A DNA stretch of 64,000 nucleotides from an uncultured Lactobacillus sp. (GCA_948500755.1 CAOOYH010000001.1:57253-121252), one strand, 5' to 3'. Numbered from the stretch's first letter, positions 1 through 10,253 are shown. Translations and numbers: made by a program. The notes: a model not told the origin generated them from the sequence alone.

Positions 1-43
1 TGTAACTACTACGACTTTATCCCTTAATGAATTACTCATATTA

Positions 44-973
44 TTATCCCCTCAATGTGATTTCAAAATTATCTAAATCATTAGCTAAGTGAGTATGTTT
101 AAAAATCTTTCTAGCATCATGTTCTAATTGTCTACCAGCTCTTCCAGTATAGCGAGCAGAAATGTGAGTTAAATAAAGCTCTCCAACATTATGATCTCGA
201 GCAACTCGAGCTGCATCCAAACAAGTTGAATGGAAGTAGCGATGGGCCATTTTTTCTTCTCCACCATCAAATGTTGATTCATGAACTAGAACATCAGCGT
301 TATCTGCTAATTCACCAATATTTTTTGTTGGCCGAGTATCATAAATAATTGTCACAATTCGTCCTGGACGCTCTTCTCCAAGAAAATCACGTCCATCTAG
401 TTTTTGACCATCACTTAATGTGATTATTTTTCCGGCCTTTAATTGACCAAGAAGCGGTCCATTAGGCACATTGTATTCTGCCACTTTATCCATTAATAAT
501 TCACCTGGACGTGGCTTTTCAACTACACGAAAGCCAAAACTCGGTACTCGGTGATCTAAACGAGCTGTGTAGACCGCAAAAATATCATTTTCAAAAATTA
601 AGCCATCTTCTTTTAAAACCACATACTTAATCGGATATGATACGCGAGTTTTAGAAACTCTGAGAGAAGTTTGTACAAATTGTTCAATACCAGCTGGTCC
701 ATAAATTGTTAGTGGACCACCATCGCCTTGAAAAGAACGAGATGAGAGAAAACCTGGAAGTCCAAAAATATGGTCACCATGAGTATGTGAAATAAAGATT
801 CGCGTTACTTTTCTAGGTCTAATGTTAGTCTTTAAAATTTGATGTTGTGTGGCTTCTCCCACATCAAATAGCCATACTTCATTTAATTCATCTAATAATT
901 TTAGTGCGGTACAAGAAACATTTCTACTTTTTGATGGTTGTCCCGCACTTGTTCCTAAAAATTGTATTTCCAT
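44..973 (-). CDS. rnz: Ribonuclease Z (tRNA 3' endonuclease)
   Basis: A 309-residue metallo-beta-lactamase-fold protein. The zinc-binding signature SHTHGDH is at residues 62-68, followed by downstream DHR and HEST segments that carry further metal ligands. Length and motifs match bacterial RNase Z, the cytoplasmic enzyme that cuts tRNA precursors just 3' of the discriminator base. It is the last gene of a minus-strand run obg - acyltransferase - rnz, 13 bases downstream of the acyltransferase, so cotranscription is likely. Nothing is unusual. Confidence 0.95.
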   Translation of the reverse strand: MEIQFLGTSAGQPSKSRNVSCTALKLLDELNEVWLFDVGEATQHQILKTNIRPRKVTRIFISHTHGDHIFGLPGFLSSRSFQGDGGPLTIYGPAGIEQFVQTSLRVSKTRVSYPIKYVVLKEDGLIFENDIFAVYTARLDHRVPSFGFRVVEKPRPGELLMDKVAEYNVPNGPLLGQLKAGKIITLSDGQKLDGRDFLGEERPGRIVTIIYDTRPTKNIGELADNADVLVHESTFDGGEEKMAHRYFHSTCLDAARVARDHNVGELYLTHISARYTGRAGRQLEHDARKIFKHTHLANDLDNFEITLRG

Positions 974-986
974 GAAAACCCTATTT

Positions 987-2912
987 CTAATATTTTCCTT
1001 CAGTAACTAAAACTTTAGTTATATAGGCACTATAAAATTTCGATCCTTCTGGAGTTGGATGTGTATGATCATCGTAGAACCAATCTTGATGACTACCAGC
1101 AAATTCATGCCACTTAATAATGGTTAAGTTTGGATATTTTTTCGTTGCTGCATCTAGTTCACCATTAACTTGATCTTGCCAATCACGTGTTGGCACATGA
1201 GTGTTAATCCAAAAAACATGTCTCTTTGGGCCAATAATCTGCATTAAGTGATCAAGTTCTTGAGGTTGAAAGGCTCCGTTTGTACCTAAGCCAATTAACA
1301 CATTATCATTTAAAGCACCCTTTGCCTTGTATTGTTCAAAAAGTGGAATAGTATCACCCAATTGTCTAGAAACTGCTGCATCAATGATTAAATGTGGCAT
1401 CAATTTTTGTAAGTTTTGGCTAGATCCAGCCATTACTGAATCTCCAATGGCAGTCACCTGAATTTTTTGTGCTAGTTGTAAATCAACTTGAGAAATTCCG
1501 TATTTTTCAAAGTCTTTATTTACCGGTTTGGTAACTGCCGCTTTCTTAGCTTGTTTTATAAGATCAGCTCTTGAAGTTGGTGCTTTTTTCTTTCTAGACT
1601 GAGCTTCTTTAATTAGTTTCTGATTATTCTTTAGTTGCTTACTACGATTTGATTTAATCTGTTTAGCTAGTTGAGAGTGATTAGGATTTTCCGCTTTGAC
1701 AGTTGGCGCTTTTAAAATTCCAAAACTACCTAGAATAAAAACTATTATCCCTGTTGCGAAAAGTATCTTTGCTTGATAGTGTTTTGCTCGTAAATTTAAG
1801 GCCTTAGTTAAGAATTGACGAACCTTTTCCCAATCAATTCGACCAAATGGTTTTTCAATAAAACGATAACTAAGTTCAGCAATTATCAAAATTAAAATAA
1901 CTTCGATTGAATGATATAAAACCACATGATCGGCAATATCTTTAACCTTATCTTCAAAGAAAATCATTACTGGAAATTGATATAAGTAAATTCCATATGA
2001 ACGTGACCCAATCCATTTAAATACTGGATTAGTTAACCACTTGTTCCAGCTACTGCCTGGATGAGCAATGATTCCAACAAAAATCGTTGTTACTAGTGAA
2101 AAGAAGAACATCCCTCCACGATAGGCAAATGCTTTTTGTGGATTAAAAATTGGACTCGTTGCCATTAGTAAGATAGCTACTAATGATATAGCTCCCACAA
2201 TATTTAAGAGCCAATGATCTCTTTTTTCTAGATTTGCATTTAACTTCCAAGTTGGCCAAAAAACTGCTAGCATTGCTCCCAAACCTAGAGAGAAGAATCT
2301 TGTATCCGTCCCATAGTAAATTCTACTTGTATCAACACCTGGTTTAAATAAAAATGCCATCTCTAAAGCAGAAAATAAAGTTAAGGCTGTAATAATCCAA
2401 AAAATTGTTTTTTTCTTTTTAGCGAACTTAACTAGCAAAAAGATTATTAGAGGCCAAATAATGTAAAATTGACCTTCAATTGACATGGTCCATAAATGAA
2501 CAAATGGCGATTCATTAGCTGCAAATCGTTCAAAATAACTTTGTCCATTCTTTATCTGCCAAAAGTTATAGACGTTCAGTAAATTAGTAACGACTATTTG
2601 ATTCAACCTAGCTAGAAGATTCTGCTGAAAAAGTAAGATATAGGCACTACATCCCCACAACAGTGTAATCATTTGAGGGTATAATTTTTTGATTCGCCTG
2701 ATGTAGAAAGATTTGAAATTATACTCTCCCCGCTCCTCATAGGCATGAAACATATGGTCTGTAACTAAATAACCCGATAATACTAAAAATATCGGTACTC
2801 CTAAATATCCACCCATAAACTGGTTTGGATTAAGGTGATATAGAATTACTCCAATAACGGCTAGAGCACGAAGTCCGGCATAACCTGTAATAAAGCGGTT
2901 CTTTTTATTCAA
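987..2912 (-). CDS. OafA/YrhL-type membrane acyltransferase with C-terminal SGNH domain
   Basis: A two-part protein. The N-terminal ~380 residues are an acyltransferase-3 membrane domain of about ten helices, beginning with a GYAGLRALA motif. After a basic, Lys-rich linker comes an extracytoplasmic SGNH hydrolase-like domain with AIGDSVMAGS and a late DDHTHP catalytic Asp/His pair. Such proteins O-acetylate peptidoglycan, teichoic acid or other wall polymers; the substrate is not visible. The longest reading starts with a TTG at 2936 that has no ribosome site. The TTG at 2912 has GGGAG eight bases upstream and gives about 641 residues, so I prefer it. It sits 29 bases after the obg stop. Confidence 0.88.
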   Translation of the reverse strand: MNKKNRFITGYAGLRALAVIGVILYHLNPNQFMGGYLGVPIFLVLSGYLVTDHMFHAYEERGEYNFKSFYIRRIKKLYPQMITLLWGCSAYILLFQQNLLARLNQIVVTNLLNVYNFWQIKNGQSYFERFAANESPFVHLWTMSIEGQFYIIWPLIIFLLVKFAKKKKTIFWIITALTLFSALEMAFLFKPGVDTSRIYYGTDTRFFSLGLGAMLAVFWPTWKLNANLEKRDHWLLNIVGAISLVAILLMATSPIFNPQKAFAYRGGMFFFSLVTTIFVGIIAHPGSSWNKWLTNPVFKWIGSRSYGIYLYQFPVMIFFEDKVKDIADHVVLYHSIEVILILIIAELSYRFIEKPFGRIDWEKVRQFLTKALNLRAKHYQAKILFATGIIVFILGSFGILKAPTVKAENPNHSQLAKQIKSNRSKQLKNNQKLIKEAQSRKKKAPTSRADLIKQAKKAAVTKPVNKDFEKYGISQVDLQLAQKIQVTAIGDSVMAGSSQNLQKLMPHLIIDAAVSRQLGDTIPLFEQYKAKGALNDNVLIGLGTNGAFQPQELDHLMQIIGPKRHVFWINTHVPTRDWQDQVNGELDAATKKYPNLTIIKWHEFAGSHQDWFYDDHTHPTPEGSKFYSAYITKVLVTEGKY

Positions 2913-2941
2913 AAGTCTTACTCCCAACTTTTTCAAATTTT

Positions 2942-4228
2942 CTAATCTACAAATTCAAAAGTAAAGTCAGCTATTGAAACATCGTCGCCAGTTACTGCTC
3001 CATTTTCTCTTAAAGCTTCATCTACACCCAAGCGCTTTAATTTACGAGCTAGAAGCATAATTCCATCAGTATGGTCAAGGTTAGTTCTTTGAACAAGACG
3101 CTCTAGCTTATTGCCTGTAACAACAAAGCTGTGTTCGCCTGTTCTTTCAACCTTAAAGCCTTCATCTTCTGGTTTCTTATAAATATATTCTTTTTCGGCA
3201 ACTTTGATTTCTGCTGGTTTTTCAGCTTCTTCTTTAGCAACTTCTTCAACAAGATCTGCGGTCTTACCCATTAGTTCACTAACACCTTTATGGGTAACAC
3301 TAGAAATAGGATAGACAGTTTTATCTCCTAGTTTCTTCTTAAATTCCGCAAATTTTTCTTCACTACCAGGAATATCCATTTGTGTTGCTACAATAATTTC
3401 TTTCTTGGTAGTTAAATCCTTAGTGTAGCCTGCTAATTCCTTACGAATTGTCTCATAGTCTTCGTAAGCATCACGGCCATTGTTTGGATCCATTGAAACT
3501 AAGTGTAAGATTACTTTTGTACGTTCAACATGACGCAAGAATTGAATTCCAAGTCCAACACCTTTTGAAGCACCTTCAATTAATCCTGGCAAGTCAGCCA
3601 TTGAAAAATCACGACCATCTGGAAGAACAACCATTCCTAAGTTAGGAGTTAAGGTTGTAAATTCATAAGCGGCAATCTTTGGCTTAGCCTTAGTTACAAC
3701 AGATAACAAGGTTGACTTACCAACAGATGGGAATCCTACTAGCCCGACATCAGCTAAGACCTTTAATTCCAAGCGTAAAGTACGGAATTCTCCCGGTTCA
3801 CCATTTTCAGCAATTTCTGGAGCAGTTCTTGTTGGAGTGGCAAAGTGAATATTACCTCTACCGCCTTTTCCTCCGTGAGCTACTACCAATTCTTGACCAT
3901 TTTCAACTAAGTCGCCCAAAAGCTCGCCAGTATTAAAATCATAGACACTTGTTCCCATCGGAACTTTTAATCTTACATCTTTTGCTCCGCGGCCATATTG
4001 TGATTTAATACGACCATTTTCACCGTTATCTGCCTTAAACTTACGTCTAAAGCGGAAATCCATTAAGGTTCTTAGGCCGGAGTCAGCAACTAAAATAATA
4101 CTGCCTCCGCGGCCTCCGTCTCCACCGGCTGGTCCACCAAGTGGAACATATTTCTCATGTCGAAAAGCAACGGCACCGTCGCCGCCCTTTCCTGCTTGTA
4201 CATCTATTTTTGTTTGGTCGACAAACAT
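2942..4228 (-). CDS. obg: Obg/CgtA GTPase
   Basis: A 428-residue ribosome-associated GTPase. The N-terminal Obg fold is glycine-rich. The G domain has the P-loop GFPSVGKST around residue 165, the G3 motif DLPGL and a G4 ATQMD. The C-terminal OCT domain characteristic of Gram-positive Obg ends the protein. It acts in late 50S assembly and stress signalling. The ATG at 4228 has a strong AAAGGAGG site. It leads the minus-strand group with the acyltransferase and rnz. Confidence 0.97.
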   Translation of the reverse strand: MFVDQTKIDVQAGKGGDGAVAFRHEKYVPLGGPAGGDGGRGGSIILVADSGLRTLMDFRFRRKFKADNGENGRIKSQYGRGAKDVRLKVPMGTSVYDFNTGELLGDLVENGQELVVAHGGKGGRGNIHFATPTRTAPEIAENGEPGEFRTLRLELKVLADVGLVGFPSVGKSTLLSVVTKAKPKIAAYEFTTLTPNLGMVVLPDGRDFSMADLPGLIEGASKGVGLGIQFLRHVERTKVILHLVSMDPNNGRDAYEDYETIRKELAGYTKDLTTKKEIIVATQMDIPGSEEKFAEFKKKLGDKTVYPISSVTHKGVSELMGKTADLVEEVAKEEAEKPAEIKVAEKEYIYKKPEDEGFKVERTGEHSFVVTGNKLERLVQRTNLDHTDGIMLLARKLKRLGVDEALRENGAVTGDDVSIADFTFEFVD

Positions 4229-4335
4229 TATGTGTGCCTCCTTTATATATCAATTTATAATTAAAAATTTCCTTAAAGTTTCTTAACTATAATACCATAT
4301 CAAGCCCCATTAAATCAGGTCTTTTATTGGTTAAT

Positions 4336-6138
4336 TTATAAACTCAATTTTACAGTTTGTGCTTGCGGAAGAGTTAGACCAGCTTCTCTTAATTCATCCA
4401 CTGATGCTTCTTTAATTTTCTTTAAAGAACCAAACTTTCTTAGGAGCTTATTTCTAGATTTAGGCCCAATACCCTTAATTTCATCTAATTTACTTGAAAG
4501 AGCATTTTTGGCATGAGTTCTTCTATGAAAAGTAATTGCAAAGCGGTGAACTTCATCCTGAATTCTGGTCATTAAGTAAAATCCCTCAGATTTTGGATCT
4601 AAAGGAATTAGCTTTAATTCTTCTCCCTTCGTAGGATCACCAAAAATCAAGTGATTAGTTCGGTGATGATCATCCTTTACCATTCCGGCGACAGGAATAT
4701 TTACATTCAATTCATTTCTTAACACATCCAAACAAGCTTCAACTTGAATCTGACCACCATCCATTAAAATAAGATCTGGCATTTTTTTATGTTCTTTTAA
4801 AAGTCGACTGTATCGTCTTCTAACTACTTCACGGGTGTTTCCTACTTCATCAGCCGCATTTTGATGTTCAACCTCACCCTTTAATTTGTATTTACGATAT
4901 TCATGTTTATCAGCTTCACCATCAGTAAATACTACCAAAGCAGAAACCGGGTCAGCTCCCTGAATATGAGAGTGGTCAAAACTTTCAATTCTATGTCCAT
5001 ACGGCAGCCCTAAAGCGTCAAAAATTTCTTTTTGTGCCCCCTTAGTTTTACGATTACCTAGTTCTAAGAGTCGGAATTTTTCATCTAGTTTCAACTTAGC
5101 ATTGTCATGAGCCATTTCTAATAAGGCTTTCTTTTGACCACGTTGTGGTGTCCTTACTGGTACCTTTAGTACTTCAGATAAAGATTCATTATCAATTCCA
5201 GCTGGTACTAACACTTCTTTTGGTAAGACGCGATTGCGCTGTCCATAAAATTGAGCAATAAAGGAAACAAAGGCATCTTGTGGATCATTAGTATCAGTTA
5301 AAGGAAATAGTCTTGTTTCACGACGTAATAACTTAGCCTGTCTTAAAAAGAAAACTTGGATTGAAATCCAAGACTTATCAACGTAAAAATTAAAGATGTC
5401 CCGCTGAGTATGATCATTAGAAATAATCTTTTGTTTCTCAACAGTTTGTTCAATATATTTCAATTGATCCCTAATTTCAGCAGCACGTTCAAATTCTAGA
5501 TCCATTGAAGCTTGCGTCATTTTTTCTGTCAGATCTTGCTTAACTTGGGCTATATCTCCATTTAAAAATCGCTTTATTTTTCTAATCTGAGCATCATAAG
5601 TACTCTTTGGCACTTCCTTAAAGCAAGCTCCTAGACATTGCCCCATGTGATAATAAAGACAGGGCCGGCCTTGATGACCTGTACATCTTCTTAGGGGCCA
5701 GACTTTTTGAATAAATTTTAAGGTTGCTTGTGCTGCATAAACATTTGGATATGGTCCAAAATAATAACCATGATCCTTATGAACAATTGATGTTAAACGT
5801 GTTTGCGGATCACGTTCATTAGTAATTTCAATGTAAGGATAGCCTGTACCTTGCTTTAATTGGACATTATAGTAAGGCTGATATTTTTTGATTAGTGTAA
5901 TTTCTAACAGAAAAGATTCCTTGTCAGATGAGACAGTAATGATATCAAAATCACGTATTTCACGTACAAGTTCAGCACGTCTTCCCACTTGCTTACTTTT
6001 AAAATAGGAACGAACGCGGTTCTTTAAGTTCTTAGACTTTCCCACATAAATCACATTGCCGTTAACATCTTTCATCAAGTAGCAACCTGGCTTATCGGGC
6101 AAAAGCTTTAATTTATTTTCAATATGTTCCGTTGCCAT
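4336..6138 (-). CDS. uvrC: UvrABC excinuclease subunit C
   Basis: A 600-residue nucleotide-excision-repair nuclease. Domains in order: GIY-YIG nuclease (PGCYLMKD to YVGKSKNLKNRV), a Cys cluster (CTGHQGRPC, CLGAC), a UVR motif near residues 200-230, an RNase H-like endonuclease domain, and a C-terminal helix-hairpin-helix (IKGIGPKSRNKLL). It makes the 3' and 5' incisions with UvrB. The length is normal for the family. It is divergent from the nucleoside hydrolase, and the 141-base gap holds both promoters. Confidence 0.97.
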   Translation of the reverse strand: MATEHIENKLKLLPDKPGCYLMKDVNGNVIYVGKSKNLKNRVRSYFKSKQVGRRAELVREIRDFDIITVSSDKESFLLEITLIKKYQPYYNVQLKQGTGYPYIEITNERDPQTRLTSIVHKDHGYYFGPYPNVYAAQATLKFIQKVWPLRRCTGHQGRPCLYYHMGQCLGACFKEVPKSTYDAQIRKIKRFLNGDIAQVKQDLTEKMTQASMDLEFERAAEIRDQLKYIEQTVEKQKIISNDHTQRDIFNFYVDKSWISIQVFFLRQAKLLRRETRLFPLTDTNDPQDAFVSFIAQFYGQRNRVLPKEVLVPAGIDNESLSEVLKVPVRTPQRGQKKALLEMAHDNAKLKLDEKFRLLELGNRKTKGAQKEIFDALGLPYGHRIESFDHSHIQGADPVSALVVFTDGEADKHEYRKYKLKGEVEHQNAADEVGNTREVVRRRYSRLLKEHKKMPDLILMDGGQIQVEACLDVLRNELNVNIPVAGMVKDDHHRTNHLIFGDPTKGEELKLIPLDPKSEGFYLMTRIQDEVHRFAITFHRRTHAKNALSSKLDEIKGIGPKSRNKLLRKFGSLKKIKEASVDELREAGLTLPQAQTVKLSL

Positions 6139-6279
6139 AAATTATTTTTCCTTCCTATTAAAATTCCCATAGTATTTTATCACGTTCCTTCTTAAAACCA
6201 AGTAAGATGACTTTTTTGTTTACTCAATCCTTCATTTTCTTATAGAATAGTAAATAGCCAAAAAGAAAGGTCGCAAATA

Positions 6280-7206
6280 ATGAAAAATATTTATTTTAAT
6301 CATGATGGAAACATCGATGATTTAGTTTCACTTCTTCTACTCTTACAAGCGCCTGATATTAAACTCATTGGGATTAGTGCTATTGATGGTGATGGATATA
6401 TTGATCCTTCAGTAGAAGCTTGTCGAAAAATGGTTGATAAATTCAATTTACGTGGTGATAAATTAGAAGTTGCTCGCTCTAATTCACGTGCTGTTCATCA
6501 ATTTCCTAAAGAGTGGCGGATGGCAACATACTCATTTAACTACTTTCCAATTTTAAATGAGAGCGGTGAAATCAAGACCCCAGAAGCTGCTTTACCTGCT
6601 CACCTAGATATGATCGATAAAATTAAAAAAGCAGATGGACCAGTTACCTTAGTAATGACTGGCCCAATTACTGATTTAGCTCGAGCATTAGACGAAGATG
6701 CTTCAATTCAATCAAAAATTGAAAAAGTCTACTGGATGGGTGGCTCTCTAGACGGACATGGAAATGTAGTCAGCGTGGATGCCGACGGCACTCAAGAATG
6801 GAATGCTTTTTGGGATCCAGATGCAGTGAAAAGAGTTCTAGATTCAGATCTTGAAATTCAAATGGTTGGCTTAGAAAGCACCGAAGAACTTCCCTTAACT
6901 GATGAACTTCGCCAGCACTGGGCTCGTTTAAGAAAATATCCAGCTATTGACTTAGTCGGTTTAGGATACAGCTTAATTATTTCTGTTCCAAATGCAGAGC
7001 TATATTTGTGGGACGTTTTAACTACTATGTCAGCTCTCTACCCTGAACTTGTTGAGACACGTCAGGTAAAAGCAAATGTTATTACATCAGGATTAGCAAG
7101 TGGCCGTATGTTTATCGATCCTAACGGGAAAGAAATTACTGAAGTAACAAAAGCAGATAAAGATTTATTCTTTAAGAAAGTAGATAAAATTTTAGAAAGA
7201 CAATAA
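6280..7206 (+). CDS. Inosine-uridine preferring nucleoside hydrolase
   Basis: A 308-residue IUNH-family enzyme. The N-terminal Asp cluster HDGNIDDLV is the calcium/ribose-binding motif, and NAFWDPDAV near residue 185 supplies the second conserved Asp. It hydrolyses ribonucleosides to base and ribose for purine/pyrimidine salvage in the cytoplasm. The ATG at 6280 is preceded by AAGAAAGG. The DedA gene follows 8 bases later, so the two are probably cotranscribed, although there is no obvious functional link. Confidence 0.9.
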   Translation: MKNIYFNHDGNIDDLVSLLLLLQAPDIKLIGISAIDGDGYIDPSVEACRKMVDKFNLRGDKLEVARSNSRAVHQFPKEWRMATYSFNYFPILNESGEIKTPEAALPAHLDMIDKIKKADGPVTLVMTGPITDLARALDEDASIQSKIEKVYWMGGSLDGHGNVVSVDADGTQEWNAFWDPDAVKRVLDSDLEIQMVGLESTEELPLTDELRQHWARLRKYPAIDLVGLGYSLIISVPNAELYLWDVLTTMSALYPELVETRQVKANVITSGLASGRMFIDPNGKEITEVTKADKDLFFKKVDKILERQ

Positions 7207-7214
7207 ATATATAA

Positions 7215-7826
7215 ATGACAATTTGGTTAACACACTTTATCGAAAATTTCGGCTATCTTGCCATTATTTTTTTAATTGCCGTTGAAAATATTTTTCCACC
7301 TATTCCTTCAGAAGTGATTTTGACCCTTGCAGGATTCTTAGTTAGTGGAACTAAATTAACTCTAATCGGAGTTATCCTAGCTTCAACTTTAGGATCAATT
7401 ATTGGTGCGATTATTTTATTTTCAATAAGTCGTAATCTAACGCTGCCGCGACTTGAAAAATTACTTGAAACTAAATTATTTAAACTTTTAGGATTTAAAA
7501 AAGATGATGCTCAAAAAGCCATTGATTGGTTCGACAAACATGGAATTGGCGCCATTTTTTACGGACGTTGCATCCCTGTTGTTAGAAGTTTGATTTCAAT
7601 TCCTGCAGGTATTGCCCAAGCCGGCTGGACTAAATTTCTCGTCTTGACTACTTTAGGTAGTTTAGTTTGGAATAGTGTCTTAGTTGGTTTAGGACATTAT
7701 ATGGGAAAGAATTGGCAAGTTGTAGTTAGAATCTTTGATGATTACACAATCGTAATTATTATCCTTTTATTAATTCTATTTATTTACTTTGGAATTAAGT
7801 GGTACAAAACTCGAATTAAGAAGTAA
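7215..7826 (+). CDS. DedA-family membrane protein
   Basis: A 203-residue polytopic protein with the DedA/SNARE-associated (VTT) signature: an early PPIPSEVIL loop and the GRCIPVVRSLISIPAG segment around residues 115-130, and about five hydrophobic segments. Members are undecaprenyl-phosphate or phospholipid flippases that recycle lipid carriers. It ends the operon with the nucleoside hydrolase, and a strong terminator follows. Confidence 0.9.
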   Translation: MTIWLTHFIENFGYLAIIFLIAVENIFPPIPSEVILTLAGFLVSGTKLTLIGVILASTLGSIIGAIILFSISRNLTLPRLEKLLETKLFKLLGFKKDDAQKAIDWFDKHGIGAIFYGRCIPVVRSLISIPAGIAQAGWTKFLVLTTLGSLVWNSVLVGLGHYMGKNWQVVVRIFDDYTIVIIILLLILFIYFGIKWYKTRIKK

Positions 7827-7842
7827 AATTTTGCTATGAACT

Positions 7843-7876
7843 GGTTGGCGGACTGGAAGTTCGCCAACCTTTTTTG
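7843..7876 (+). terminator. Rho-independent terminator after the DedA gene
   Basis: GGTTGGCG and CGCCAACC form a stem around a GACTGGAAGTT-type loop, followed by six T residues. Confidence 0.9.
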
Positions 7877-7932
7877 TTATAATTATATTTATGTTAAAGT
7901 AACAATTACATTTTTGTTAATGAGGTATAAAA

Positions 7933-8730
7933 ATGTTATTTCCCTACGAAAAGAATTTTAATCAATGGTGCACTAGTCAAAATCTAGCCCCACGAACTCT
8001 TACTTCCATTAATCAATCGATCTATTATTTTTGGAACTATTTTTTACAAAATTCAAATTCAGAACCTAAAGTTAGTAATGTTTCTGCTCAGGATATTCGG
8101 GCCTTTATTGACCACTTAGAGCAAGATCAAAATAAAACAATTAGTACGATTAATAAGTATGTTACCCATTTAAAGAAATATTTTTCTTTTCTCTATGACC
8201 ACCAATTAGTTAAAAATTATCTTTTTACCGACTTACATGGCTATACTTTTGATCGAACCCCTCATATTTGCATTGACTGGATTGATCAGATTGATGAAAT
8301 TATAACTTGGCCTGAAATTAGTCTTGATTGTAAAAAAGTTCTAATTTTAATTGCACATGGCTTTGATCCAAAACAATTTCTTAATTTAAGTAAAGCTAAT
8401 ATTTCAAGGATTAAAGATTCAAGTTATCGTTCCCTTCTATTGACTAATACTGAAGAAAATCCTCTTATTTTTCAAACAAAGACAGGCAAACAAATCTCTG
8501 CCTTAACCTCTTTAACTAGAAAAATTGCTCCAGATAAAGATATTTTAAATTTTGATCTTACTCCAGGAAAACTTCGTCTTTCATATATTTACTACAAAGT
8601 AAATAATCCTAGTCTCTCTGACTTAAAATTAATGGAAATTTTGCACTGTAATCGTAAAAGTTTGACTTATTATCGCAATCAGCTAGATAAGCTTAAACTT
8701 GCTCCCTTTACACCAAAAAGAACGGTTTAA
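7933..8730 (+). CDS. Degenerate tyrosine-recombinase-like protein
   Basis: A 265-residue protein. Residues 1-95 form a SAM-like core-binding domain of the phage integrase/XerC type (ISTINKYVTHLKKYFSFLYDH). The C-terminal half keeps the outline of the catalytic domain but not its residues. The first catalytic Arg segment reads IAHGFDPKQFLNLSKANI, with no Arg. The usual HxLRH box reads TPGKLRLSYIYYKV, without the His/Arg pattern. No convincing catalytic Tyr is seen. It is probably catalytically dead and DNA-binding. It is monocistronic with an AATGAGG site, and its stop codon lies inside the loop of its own terminator. Confidence 0.6.
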   Translation: MLFPYEKNFNQWCTSQNLAPRTLTSINQSIYYFWNYFLQNSNSEPKVSNVSAQDIRAFIDHLEQDQNKTISTINKYVTHLKKYFSFLYDHQLVKNYLFTDLHGYTFDRTPHICIDWIDQIDEIITWPEISLDCKKVLILIAHGFDPKQFLNLSKANISRIKDSSYRSLLLTNTEENPLIFQTKTGKQISALTSLTRKIAPDKDILNFDLTPGKLRLSYIYYKVNNPSLSDLKLMEILHCNRKSLTYYRNQLDKLKLAPFTPKRTV

Positions 8731-8745
8731 AAACCGTTCTTTTTT
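8716..8745 (+). terminator. Terminator overlapping the end of the recombinase-like gene
   Basis: AGAACGGTTT pairs with AAACCGTTCT, followed by T6. The stop codon lies in the loop. Confidence 0.9.
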
Positions 8746-8898
8746 CTTATTTATTAAATTTAATAGCCTCCTCTATTATTAATAAATAAATTGTTTAAGA
8801 TTAATTTAATTATCTTTTTTAAATATTTCGTATAGATTTACTTTACAAAAATACTACAATAGATAAAAGAGAATGTTATTAGATAAAGAGGTAAAAAT

Positions 8899-10251
8899 AT
8901 GACTAATAAAAGTTCTGTTCCTAAGAAGCTTTCCTTCATATCCATCTATTTCTTAGGTATTAATGCAGTTATTGGATCAGGAACATTCCTGTTACCTTCT
9001 GTAATTTATCGTTACATGAACCTAACAGCTATTCTTGTTCTTCTCTGTACTGCTGTTACCGTCAGTATGATTGCTTTATGCTATGCTGACTTATCCAGCC
9101 GTTTCACACAATCCGGAGCCGCTTGGCTTTATTCATATAATGCTTTTGGGCGTTTCTCGGGTTATGAACTAGGTATTTTTACTTGGTTTTTAGGATGTAC
9201 AACTCTTTCTGCTGAAGTAGTTGCTTTATTAACCATTCTAAAGAGTTTTCTACCTATTTTTAAAAACAATGCAGTCTACATTAGTGGAGTTATCTTCTTA
9301 ATTTTACTGTTTTCAATTATTAATTTCTTTGGTAGATCTTGGGTAAAAATTGTTAATAATATTTCAGCTGCAGCTAAGATTATTACATTACTTGTCTTCA
9401 TTATTGTGGGAACCTTCTTTATTAAGAAAGCTCACTTTACTCCAGTAATTCCACATGCAGCTTTAACAGGTGTTGGACCATTCTTTAAGCATTTTGGGGA
9501 TGCCTTCACACCAATTTTTTACTTATTTACTGGCTTTTCCTTTATTCCAATTGCTGCAAAGCAAATGAATAATCCAGAAAAGAATATTCCACGCGTTTTA
9601 ATTGCAGTAATGACTAGTGTGACAATTCTAGACTGCTTGATGCTTTTAGTTGCCATTGGTTTAAGTGGACAAAAACTAGGAAGTTATTCTAATCCATTAG
9701 CTAGTGCTTTAAAGACTGGTGTTGGCCAATGGGGATTTGCTTTTATGATTATCGGAATGTTAATTTCAATCTTTGGTGTTGCCTTTAGTGCTTCATTTAA
9801 CACTCCTTCCCTAATTGCATCCCTTGCTACCGAACATGGGATGCTTCCTAAATGGATTGGTAAGAAAAATAAACATGATGCTCCTTGGGTAGGTATTATT
9901 TTTACCGCTGTTCTTTCAGGTGCATTAGCTACTCAAAGTTATCTATTCCTTGTTTCATGTACAGTTTTAGCATCCTTTGTTCAATATGTACCATCAATTT
10001 TAGCAGTTATTAAATTTAAGCACAGTAATGAATATCCACCACATGGGTTTTCACTACCTGGAAAATACACCATTCCAATTATTGCTTTAATTATTTCTTG
10101 TTATATGGTTACTAACTTTACTCCTAAGACTCTACTCTTAGGTGCTGTAGTTGCAGTAATTGCAGCAGCCTGCTACTTCTTTATTGATAAGGATGAAAAG
10201 TTAGAAAAAGAACATGAAGATTTTCTAGCTAAATTAAGACGTAAAAACTAA
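8899..10251 (+). CDS. APC-family amino acid permease
   Basis: A 450-residue membrane transporter with about 12 hydrophobic segments. TM1 carries the APC unwound-helix motif (GINAVIGSGTFLLPS). TM6 carries the FYLFTGFSFIPIAAKQMNNPEKNIPR stretch typical of APC-superfamily amino acid/proton symporters or exchangers. The substrate cannot be assigned. The ATG at 8899 follows an AAAGAGG site. It is a single-gene unit closed by a terminator 3 bases after the stop. Confidence 0.88.
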   Translation: MTNKSSVPKKLSFISIYFLGINAVIGSGTFLLPSVIYRYMNLTAILVLLCTAVTVSMIALCYADLSSRFTQSGAAWLYSYNAFGRFSGYELGIFTWFLGCTTLSAEVVALLTILKSFLPIFKNNAVYISGVIFLILLFSIINFFGRSWVKIVNNISAAAKIITLLVFIIVGTFFIKKAHFTPVIPHAALTGVGPFFKHFGDAFTPIFYLFTGFSFIPIAAKQMNNPEKNIPRVLIAVMTSVTILDCLMLLVAIGLSGQKLGSYSNPLASALKTGVGQWGFAFMIIGMLISIFGVAFSASFNTPSLIASLATEHGMLPKWIGKKNKHDAPWVGIIFTAVLSGALATQSYLFLVSCTVLASFVQYVPSILAVIKFKHSNEYPPHGFSLPGKYTIPIIALIISCYMVTNFTPKTLLLGAVVAVIAAACYFFIDKDEKLEKEHEDFLAKLRRKN

Positions 10252-10253
10252 TA

